From JAGNHN01 sp964590645 (GTDB taxonomy: Bacteria; Bacteroidota; Bacteroidia; Bacteroidales; JAGNHN01), in contig CAZPYJ010000010.1 of the NCBI GenBank assembly GCA_964590645.1, positions 1 to 64,000 on the forward strand: DNA of 64,000 nt. Reading direction: 5' to 3'. The translations under genes were made by a program, and so were the position numbers. The notes beneath the pieces were generated by a model. The model had not been told where the DNA came from, did no database searches, and was given only the letters and a program-made list of their open reading frames with translations. How positions within the stretch are numbered: position 1 is the stretch's first letter; each line of letters starts with the position of its first letter. Of the stretch, positions 25,732 through 37,700 are shown in pieces.

Positions 25732-28700
25732 ATGAAGCGAGTGAATCACCTTCTGACCCTTGGATTGTGCTGGATTCTCTTATCCCCTGCGTCCCTATTT
25801 GCCTGTCTGTATACCGTTGAATTATACGACAGTTTCGGAGATGGATGGAACGGCGGACAACTGAACATTTTAGTGAACGGCACTCCCGTACTAACCAACC
25901 TGACCCTGAGCGATGGGTATGGGCCCGCTGTCTTTTCATTTAACGTTGCAAATGGTGATCAGATCAGCACGGTATACACTGCTGGAAGCTGGTCATCAGA
26001 GAACGAATACTTCATCTATAACTCTGCAGGCGCCCTTGTTTTTTCAGACGGAACACAGAATCAGGTCCCTGCAGGGGGAGTGCTTGGCCTGGCCGTGTGC
26101 CCGGATCACGATCTGAAACTGGCTGACTGGCTGCATCCTACCGTGGGTTGCGCGCTGGGAATCGATTCGGTTAAGATCCTTGTGATCAATAATGGTGTTT
26201 ACGCGGAAAGCGGCTTCACGCTTTCTTACTCCATCGACAATGGCAGCACTTATCAAACGGATTCGGTACACACGCCCCTGAATCCGGGCGACACGCTGTA
26301 TCATACTTTCAGCGTACCGGCCAACTTCACCGCATTAGGCCTTTACGCCTGTCTGGCCATTGTTAACTTGAATACCGATCAGTTTCCGGAAAACGATACC
26401 CTCAGCAGGGAGATATACAACAGTCCTGTCATTTCCTCTTATCCCTATTTTCAGGATTTTGAAGGTGGTGCTGCGCATTGGCACAGTGGAGGGATCAATT
26501 CTTCCTGGGCCTTAGGCAGTCCAAACGGCAATACCTTCACCTCTGCCTATTCCGGATCCAATGCCTGGACAAGCAATCTGACAGGCAGTTACAATACGAT
26601 GGAAGCTTCCTGGGTGGAAAGCCCCTGCTTTGATTTCAGCGGACTGGTCAATCCCTGGGTTTCCTTCATTTTTGATTGTGATGCGGAAGGGTCGGACGAT
26701 GGGGCGGCATTGCAATATACCACAGATGGCATACATTGGTACCACGTTGGCGCTGCCGGTGATCCGAATAACTGGTACAACAACTGGTGGGTGAACTCCC
26801 TCTTGTCTTTCGGGAACCAGGAAGGCTGGAGTGGCTTTTGGGGGCAGTGGAGTCAAGCCATACACTCTCTCCCATTCCTGGCGGGTGCTCCTTATGTGAA
26901 GTTCCGCCTCGTGTTCGCCTCTGACGATTATGACTCAGGAGCTGACGGATTTGTTTTTGACGACTTCTCTGTCTTTCAACCTCCTTTTATGGCATTCAGC
27001 GAAATAAGCGCTACCCAGCAAAACACCAAGGGGGTCGGACAGGGCGCTATCGCGGCTGAAATCCTGGGGATTCAGGTCACGACTACAGGCAGTACCACTC
27101 CCATCCTGGCGGGCGACTTTCACTTCAATGCAGCTGGAATGAAGGCCATCAGTGACATTGACAGTGCACGCCTCTTCTTTACCGGGACAAACCCCAACTT
27201 TGCCCCCTTCCAGCAGATTGGAAATGCTGTTGCTCCTTCCGGCCCCTTCACTCTTAGCGCTAACACATTATTGGCAGAAGGGGTCAACTATTTCTGGTTA
27301 ACTTATGATGTTAAAATCACCGCACAACCCGGCAATATTCTGGATGCTATTCTTGACTCTGTAGTAGTGGACGACACCATCAGATATCCTTTAGTCGGAG
27401 ATCCCACAGGGAACCGCTTAATCCTTGAAGCGATGGCAGGCAACTACATTATTGACAGTGCCGGAACCGGTGATTATGTCAGTTTTACCGAAGCTGTCGA
27501 CGATTTGATCCTACGCGGGGTTAAAGACAGCGTGACTTTCCTGGTTAAACCCGGACACTATAACGAACAAGTCATTATCCCTGACATAGGAGGCGCTTCG
27601 GCCAATCATCCCATCCGCTTCACTTCCTTTACCGGAGACAGCAGCAGTGTTGTTCTGCACTATGCCATCACCAACCTGGATTCGAACTGGGTTGTCCGCT
27701 TTGATGGAGCAAGCTTTATTCAGTTTGACCGGATGACTTTGCAGGCGGACGAGATCATCATTGTGGCTAAAGCGACTGCTATGCCCGGAGGGCGAATCCT
27801 TATTCTTTACAATGGAGCCAGCCATAATACCTTCAGTCGTCTCTTATTCAACGGACTTGAACCCTTCAGTTCATCCACCAATTACGCGGTAATTTACTCC
27901 CTTGGCGCAGGCAACAGTTACAATACCTTTCAAAACAATACCATCCGCAATGGTTCAACGGGAATATATCTGAACGGTTCATATTACCAACACGACCAAA
28001 GCAATACCATTGATGGCAACCGCTTTGAGGGCTTTTATTTTTCCGGCATATATGCCTACAATCAGGGTGGAGCCATTATCAACAACAATACGCTGCTTGC
28101 ACACGCGATGGCAGCCGGGATATATGGGATTATGATGAACGAGTTCAGTGGAAGCAACCAGGTGATCTCAAACGCCATCATTGGGGCGGTAACAAGTTAT
28201 GCTTATGGGATTTACGCCTACTACCTCAGCAACCTGCTCAAAACCCCCAGTGTCATCGCCAACAATGCAATCAGCCTGAGCACTTCCGGCAATTCATCGG
28301 TCAGAGGCATATACTTAGTCAGCTCGAATCAGATCCACGTAGCTCACAATAGCATTAACATCCTAAGCTCAAGCACAACCTCCTACAATCTATACAGCTC
28401 AAACAACCTGAATTGTTCTATCCTGAATAATATCCTCCGGCAAGATGGAGGTGGCCGTGCCCTCTATTTCACCGGCACCAACCGGCCTGTGGTAAGTGAC
28501 CATAATGTCCTGTACACCACCGGCAACTTTTTTGCCTACAACGGCCTATCATACAACGACCTGACAAGCTGGCTGGCAACGGGTTACGATTCAAACTCCG
28601 TTTCCATTGAACCCGGATTCTTCAGCGAAACAGACTTACAAACGCTCAATGCGGATATCGACGGGATGGGAACGCCTTTGGCTCAAATCCCGTTTGATAT

Positions 28701-31700
28701 TACAGGAGCAGTGAGAGACAGCCTGCATCCTGACCCGGGTGCCTATGAATTTGACCCACCGGCACAGGAAGCCGAGCTCGTAAGTTTGCTCAGCCCCACC
28801 GACGAGTGCGGCCTGGGACTGGAAACCATCACCTTAGAGATACTAAATCGTGGCACCCAGGCTATCAATGGCGGGCTCACTGCTTATTACGCTGTCAATG
28901 GCGGCACTCCCGTCAGCGCTAATGTGCCAGGCAATTATCCCGCAGGAAGCACCTTCACTTTCAGCTTTCCTTCGCCTTTTGATTTTACATCTCCAGCGGG
29001 AGATACTGTTTTCCATTTCCATTTCTGGATTGAGCTGAGCGGCGATCCCATTCAGAGCAATGACAGCCTGGAGGCCGGGATTTATTCCCGCTTTACCCCT
29101 CCGGCCCCCACCACACAGGATGATGTGGTTTCTTTCGGACAAAGCGCCAGCCTGATCGCCCAGTCCTCCTTCCCGCTGCATTGGTTTGCTCTACCTATTG
29201 GAGAAAATGTTTTGTATAGTGGCGACACATTCGAAACCCCGGTTCTTTATGATACAAGCCTCTTTTACGTTGCGGCCAAAGCACCGGGGCCTGAAGTAAA
29301 GATTACAGAGGTGGTTTTTGCGTGGAATTTTTCCGGAGCCACCAGCCCCTACCCTTCTCACCTTCCAGGCAATGATTTTGACGGAATAGAAATCAGCAAT
29401 CTGGGCAGTGCCCCGGCCTATCTGGGCGGTTATGTGATGGAAATGGTGGGTTATGTCAATCTCACCTATCAAATCCCTGCCAATGTGGTGCTCGCCCCGG
29501 GGGAAGTGCTCATTCTGATCCACTACAGCTCTGTTCCCTTCCTCGATGATCCTGTAAATAATCTGTATGTGATGTCCAATACGCATTGGATGGGTGCATA
29601 CAACGCAACAGGCTATATTCTTCGCAACCCTCAGGGTGATATCGTGGATGTGCTTGCTTCTTATTCCTATGTTTTTAATGAACAACAAACGGGCGTAAGT
29701 TCCAGCGACTGGTCAGGTACGCTTTCCGGTGGCTATGCCGGATTGAGCCGCGCAACGAGCGACAACAACACTTCTGCAGACTGGTATCTTCCAATCAGTT
29801 CAAACAGGCAATCCTTTGGGCTTCTGAACCCGCAACTCTCCCTGGGAGAAGGCGAGGGTTGTTTCAGCCAAAGGTCTGTAGCCACTGCCTTTGTAATCAA
29901 TATACCGCCATTGGGAGAACCCTCTCTCAGCCCGGACACCCTGTTCGCGACCATCCAAAGCTGCACAGATTCTATCACCTTGCCCCTCACGCTGGAAAAC
30001 ATCGGTGATTCTATCCTCGATTACAATACTGCAGCTGCCCAGCAACCCGGCTTCTCCGCTTCGAGTTGGAAAACCTGGAATACCAGTGGGGCCACCACAA
30101 CACATACATTTACCGGATTACCGCTAAATGCAGACACGCTCCGGATTACCTTGCGCTTCAAAGGAGACTTCAGCAGTTCCTTTGAGTATACCAGCCTGTA
30201 CATCGAAGGTCAGTTTATCGGACAGATCCAGGATGGAGACCTCCCGGACAACACCCTGATCACTGCCGACTTGGTTTTTACAGGAACAGATGTGGCCACC
30301 TGGCTTGCAGATGGTAATCTTACCGTCACTTTGCAAAACACTTCTTCTGTAGGCTGGGGCTATAGCGGAGAATTCCACCAGGTAGATGTCTTGATCAAAG
30401 GGCCGGCTACCTGGCTTGAAATAGAAGATGTCAATGCATCCCTGGGCATAGGCAGCAGCACTACCATCGATGTCACTTTCTTTGCAGATGGATTGGTGAA
30501 TGGAACCTACCACACCTCATTCCCGATGCATTTTAATAATCCGGGTATGCCCAAGCTTATCACACACTGCGTTCTGACAGTCAATGGCCTACCGGAGATT
30601 GCATTCTCTGACAATTGCATCCATTATGGCGACGTAATGGCTTTAACCAGTGTCACAGATAGCATTTACCTGATCAATACAGGATGCGACACATTGCATA
30701 TTGACAGCCTTGGCACGGGTATGTCTGAATACAGCGTGACTCCAAGCGGGAGTTTCGGCCTTTTCCCCGGCGACACCCTGACCCTGTATATCACCTTTTC
30801 GCCTCAAAGCAATGGCAGCTTCAATACTGATCTCACGGTCTACTCAAATATGCCCAATGCAACGGTTTGCCTCACCGGCAGTGCTTATCTGCCTCCGGAG
30901 ATTTCCTTATCTCCCGACACCCTGTTTGCCGTCTTGCAGGGATGTGAAGACTCTCTGTTGACGAGCTTCACCATAGAGAACCTGGGAGATACCACCCTGG
31001 AGTACCAGGTTTTGGGAGGAGGAGGCCAGGCAATCAGCCCGCTTTGTACACCCATCACTACTCAGTATTGTTGTGGAATGGGTATTCATCAGGTCACTTT
31101 TGCCGGCATTGACCACAACACTGGGGATGGATCAGAGAGTTACCAGGACTATTCTGCCAGTCAGCGTGCTGAAGTAGAAGCCGGCGAAAGTTATCCGATT
31201 TATGTTCGCACAGGCACCAGCTACAATGAGCACGTGAGGGTATGGGTTGATTTCAACAATAACGGGGTCTTTGAAAATGATGAACTCCAAATGGCCACTG
31301 TAGGTCAGTACGTCCATCACAACGGAAACATTGCTATCCCCTACGACGCAGTGAGCAATGTACCTCTCAGGCTACGCATAATGTCAGATTATTCAGGAAG
31401 CCCGCAGCCCGAGCCTTGCAACAATCTTGTTTATGGACAGTGTGAGGACTATGCGCTGATTATTAGGAGCGGGACTGATTTTGCAGCTGATTCCGGATCC
31501 ATTGCACCCGGATCATCCGTAAACATTGATGTCTGGTTCAGGGCATCAGGATTGCCCTCTGGCATCTATGAAGGCAATGTCTGGGTTGCTTCCAACGACC
31601 CAGTCAATCCCCTATTTAGTATCAGCACTCACCTGGAGTTGATTGGCGCTCCCGAAATTCAAGTATCTGCAGACAGTTTGCTTTTTGACTCCCTGATGAT

Positions 31701-34700
31701 CGGTGCCGTGCAGGAGAAGTCCTTCCTCATCAGAAACACCGGATGCAGTACCCTGGTGGTGAGCAGCCTGAGTGCAACTTCCCAGCACTTCACAGTAATC
31801 CCCGACAGCTTGAGCCTGCTACCGGGCGATTCAGCCACGGCTGTAGTAAGCTTCGCACCGGTGAGCACCGGTGAGCTGACCGGCCTGCTGAATATTCAGA
31901 ATAACGACCAGGCTGTAGCCTTGTTCATAAGGGGGGTTGGACTGCCCGCTCCGGATATTTCGGTCAGCCCCGATACCTTGTTTGTTACGATTACCAATTG
32001 CAACGACAGTGCTACTGCCAGCCTGTTAGTGAACAACAGCGGGACGGCCGATCTCTTCTTTGACATCAGCAGTTCCACAGGTACAGTGAGCCTGGATACA
32101 GTCCTCAGCCGCTTCAATACAGCGTTTACTCAAATTACCACCCTGATTCCCAACCGCTATTCATTCAGCGATGGCGTCACCGGAAATTACATTCCGGATG
32201 GAGGCCTGGATATGTATGACAATGGGAACTACATCAGTACAAACTTCCAAAGCAATATTTTCTATTCAGATAATCTGGTTGTCAATAGTGTCGCTTTTGG
32301 AAGCAATGGGCGTTATGCGACGCGCAAAGTGGACGGACTTTGGCTAATGGCCGCCGATCTGGATTCGGTCAGCTACATCGAAATAAACGGAAATCTGGGA
32401 GCCGATGGAAGTGGTAATGCCGATGGGTCCATCCTCGAAACAACAATCAACGGCATCACTTACACCATCTTTATTAAGAGGGTTTACAATGCCGGCGATC
32501 CTTCCATCAATCAGGTTTTCATCACGGAGAAAAAAACCGGTCATAGCCAGACCTTTGCCACCAACACCAATGACGGACAACACAGGGTATTTGACCTGAT
32601 AGAAAACACCCGTATATACTACTTGCTGTATGCCGGCCTGAGTGGGCATTATATCAATGACTCCATCACTCTGGAAATCGCCAGGGAGTTCATCCGCGTC
32701 ATCAACCCCTCTCCGGCCTGGTTGTCGCTGAGTCCGCTTGCAGGCACCCTCAGTCCATCCGGCACACAAAGCATTACGGCAAACATTTATTCAGACGGAT
32801 TGTACAATGGCACCTATGTCGCCACCATTGAGTTTGCTTCCAACGATCCGGATGAACCCACCTATAAAGTACCCCTGGTGCTCACCATCGATGGCTCTGC
32901 AGCCATTGCCTATGCACCCGGCAGTCTCAGTTACGGGAATACAATGCAGGGCACTGCTGCCAGTCTGCCCTTACGGATATGGAATACCGGCTGCGGAGAC
33001 CTGATTGCTGATAGCGTCTGGACTACCCTGGCAAGCGATTTCCAACCGGCGCTGGATCAGTTTGCGATTGCCCCGGGGGATAGCCTGGATCTATTTGTGG
33101 ACTTCACTCCAACGCTCAATGGACCTGTGAACGCCCAGCTGAATATTCAGAGCAATCTCGGACTCTACACCATAAATCTTGATGGTGTTGGCGTGCCGGC
33201 ACCCATCATCTCTACCCTTCCCATATCTCTCGCTGCTACCATACCTTCCTGCGATGACTCTGTAAACCTTCCTTTATGGATTTACAATACGGGAATGGGT
33301 GACCTGATATACGAGGTATCAGGCGGGAATACCGTGTTCTACGACGAAACGAGCCAGATCGGGTTCAATGTCAATGCAGCACTCACCCAGCACACATTCA
33401 CAGGCATTCCATCCAACACCGATTCTCTGTTCATTACCGTCACCCTCAATGGCGATTTCGACCAGACATCAGAATATGCCAGCCTCTATATTGATGGTCA
33501 GAATATGGGCATTATTCCCGATGACAATCTACCCAACAATACCGACATCGTGGTGGAGTATGCCTTTGATGCCAGCACCTTTGCCGGATGGATCGGCGAT
33601 GGCAACATCGTAGTGGGCATTCAAAACACCAGTTCCGTGGATCCCTTCAGTGGCCTTGGCAATTACCACAGGGTTAACGTGCGTATCCTATCTGCCCCCT
33701 GGCTCAGCCTTCAGGGAACCAACGACACCGTTGTGAGCGGGGATTCCTCCCTGGTTTTCGTCCAATTCAGCTCAAGGGGTTTGGTTTCCAAAGACTACTT
33801 CAGTCTTTTACAAATCACCTCCAATGATCCCTATACACCACTGCTTGAGGTTCCCTGCACCCTTAGCGTGGCAGGACCTGCCGCATTCGCCACTTCAGAC
33901 AGCTGCCTGTACTTTAATACTGTACTCGTTGGGAATCAAAAGAATGACACACTGAGCCTCTACAATACCGGCTGCGATACGCTGCATATACTGAATTACA
34001 TAATGTCGAGCAGCGATTTTACAGCCAGCGGGATCCCCTCCTTCATCTATCCCGGAGGAAGCGCAGAAGTGATCATTCAGTTCCAGCCCCTGGCTGTTGG
34101 AAACTACAGCGATAACCTGGAACTGCAGACAAACCTGGGCAACTTCCAGATTTGTCTGGATGGCACAGGAGCTGCCCCACCCGTATTGGAATACAGTCCT
34201 GTTTCTTTGACGGCCAACCTGAGCGATTGTTTTGACACCTTGTCTCTGCCGTTGTACATTTCGAACAGTGGTGTGGAAGACCTCGTCTTCAGTATCGCCG
34301 GGGATGCAACGGACAGTGTCCAGATCCTGGCTTACAACTATGCGAGCACCAACCTCACCAGCAATGTGCTTAATGCAGTCAGCCAGTACTTTACAGAATA
34401 CGAAATAGAATACAGCAATACTACCTCCGCCTCTGTGCTGTCCAATCAGTTGCAGGGAAAAGATGTGCTCTTGTTTGTTCGATTCTCCTCAAATGCACAA
34501 AGTGTGTTTGCCAACTTTGCCCCTGTTCTGCAGGACTTTGTCAGTCAAGGCGGTACCGTGATCTTCACAGGTACCTACGACGGCAGTTACAGCCAGAATA
34601 TGTATGCCACCGGATTATTGAGTGGAGCCTATTCAAGCTATTATACTTCCGGCAGTGTATTTCTCAATACCAACGATCCCTACACCCAGTCTTTGCCTTC

Positions 34701-37700
34701 ACAAATCCCTATGGTGAGCTATGTTTTCCTGCATAATCTGACCAACCCTGACCTGGTCAGGCTGGGCAGTTCCGGAAACAGCGATGTCATTGCCTATCGC
34801 AACATTGGCAATGGCAGGGTTTGTTATATGGGCTATGATTTCTTCACCTACCAGCAGGATGCGGCTCTGATCCTTTCGCGTTTTGTTGAGGAAGCCACTC
34901 GCGGCGGCATCCCTTCCTGGCTGCGTATTGCTCCGATGGCAGATACAGTCAGCACAGGAGACACCTCCACTGTGATGGTCACATTTGATCCGGCCGGTCT
35001 GATCAGCGGAAACTACACTTCAAACCTGGTCATCAGGACCAATGTCCCGGGCAGTCCTGGCGATTCCGTATTGTGCACGCTGAATCTGAATGGATATGCC
35101 ATTGCGATCCTACCTGATTCCTGTGTGGACATCGGGGCAGTAATGGTAGGTTCCAGCCTGAGCGGTTCCTTCGGAATACAGAATGCAGGATGTGATATAC
35201 TGGAGATTACCCATATCCAGAACAGCGATCCCGCCTTCTCTTCTACCCTTTCCACCAGCACCCTGTCCCCGGGAAGTCAAGGCAGCGTTAACCTCCTCTT
35301 TCAGCCGGTAAGCACCGGACTGCATATAGATACCCTGATTCTGACCACCAATATTGGCACACTGAGTATCTGTATTATGGCTGAAGCACAAAGTGCTCCT
35401 GAATTAGGCATCAATCCTGCCTCCTTGTCTGCTTCCATCATTGGATGTAATAACTCCATCACAGAAACAGTAAGCATTACCAACAATGGCAATGCAAGCC
35501 TGAATTGGACCGTACCCTCACAGCAGTCCACCGACCACGCCTTGTTCTTCGATGGATATGATGATTACATCAACCTGGGCAGTTGGAATGCCGGCGGCAT
35601 CTGGACCCTGGAGGCCTGGGTGAATCCGGCCAGCCTGATGAGCGGTCGCAGAACCATCCTCGGAGGGGTATATAATTGCGCCGACTGGGCCATCACGGTC
35701 CAGGACGGAGAATTTGCAATGATGATCAAACCCCAGAGTGCACTATGCAGCTATACCGCAAAATCCGGAGTGGTGGCTGAATCAGGCTATTGGTACCACC
35801 TCGCCCTGGTGAACAATGGCACTCAGGCCCGGCTCTACATCAACGGACAACTGGAGGCCACCCAGAATGTCAGTCCCTATTATATCGGCACAAACGGAGG
35901 CGTAAGAATCGGTGGGGAGTATTGTTGCTGGGGCAATAATTTCCACGGATATATAGACGAGGTAAGGGTATGGAATACCGCAAGAAGTGTCACGCAAATT
36001 ACTTCCAAAATGTTCTCCGGACTTGCAGGGAATGAAAGCGGACTGGCCGGCTATTGGCCCCTGGATGAAGGCAGTGGAAACCTTGTTTATGATCAAAGCA
36101 GCAGCGGGTACAATGGCAATATTTACGGGCCTGCCTGGGCATTATCCGACAAACCATTCAACTGGGTTCTTGCCAGCCCTGCTTCAGGCAGTGTTCCGGC
36201 CCTGGATTCTGCTACAATTAATGTAACATTCTACTCTGCAGGACTCTCCACAGGAACACATTATAGTACGCTGCTGATTGAAACGGATGACCCCCTGAAT
36301 CCGATGGTCAGCCTACCCTGCACCCTGAGCGTAACAGGTGAAGCAGAGATCGCCTTTAACGTGCAATGTCTCAACTTCCCACCCACAATGCAGTTTGCGC
36401 AAAGCACAAGCACCTTGATGATCAGCAATCCGGGCTGTGATGATTTGGTGATCACTACTGTATCAACCAGCAGTGGCAGTTTCGTTCCGCAGGCAAACAG
36501 TTTCACCATAAAACCCGGTTTCTCCTACGATCTGGATGTCGTTTTCCAACCCGCTACTACCGGCAATTACAACGAAAGCCTTTATATCACAAGTAATCTG
36601 GGCTCAGACACCCTTTGTCTGCAAGGACTGGCCACCAACCGTCCTGTAGCCATCTTCAGCGGGGACAGCCTGAGCGGTGCACCGGCTTGTACCTATACCG
36701 ACACCGCCAGCATCCTGATTCAGAACCAGGGCGATGTCGCGCTAACACTCAGCTATACCCTCAGCAGCAATGTCGGCTGGGGTGGCTTTGTTCAGCAACC
36801 TTTGATCATCGGTCCGCAAAACCAGGAAGCCCTTGTTTTTTGGTTTGACAAAACAGGTATAGCCCCCGGCACTTATACCAGCCAACTCAACATCACCACC
36901 AATGACCCGCTCAATCCTTTGCATATCATCGATATTGTTATGCATATACCTAATGTCCTGGACTTTGTGGATCTGGGGCCGGATACCGGCAGTTGTATCG
37001 GACTGAGCCTGAACCTGGATGCAGGCCCGGGCTTCAACTCCTACCTCTGGAATACCGGAGCAACCACAAGGATAGTAAGCGTGAGCAATACCGGAACCTA
37101 CAGCGTTACAGTGAGCGATCCCTTCGGATGCATTTCTACGGATGAGATCAATGCCAGCTTCTATGACTATCCTGTGGCTATTGCCGGTAGCGACACCAGC
37201 ATTTGCGAATTCTATCCCGTTACCCTGGAAGGTACTGCCAGCGGACTCATTCCGGCTACCCCCGTGGATATTGTGGTGGGAACAGGTACACAGTCCACTG
37301 CCAGCACCCTGGCTGTGCCATTCAAGACCTATTATATGGACGGGAAAACACAGCTTATGTACACCAGGGATGAGCTCTATGCCCTGGGCTATGAGGCAGG
37401 CCCGATATACCAGATCGGATTCCAGGTTATGAGTCCGGGATCTCCTGCTATGCAAGGCTTTTCCATCCATATCGGAGAAAGCCCCGCAGGCAGCCTGAGC
37501 GGCTTCGTCTCAGGCTTGCAATCTGCCTATGACACCAACATTTATCAGCCTGTCAGCGGATGGAATATGTTCCAACTGCAACAGCCATTCTACTGGAGTG
37601 GTCAAAACAACCTGGTTGTGGAGGTGTGCTTCAATAACAACAGCTGGTCTTCCAATTCATCTATGGTGTATACCCAGGTGAGTGGATCAGTTTGGAGCAA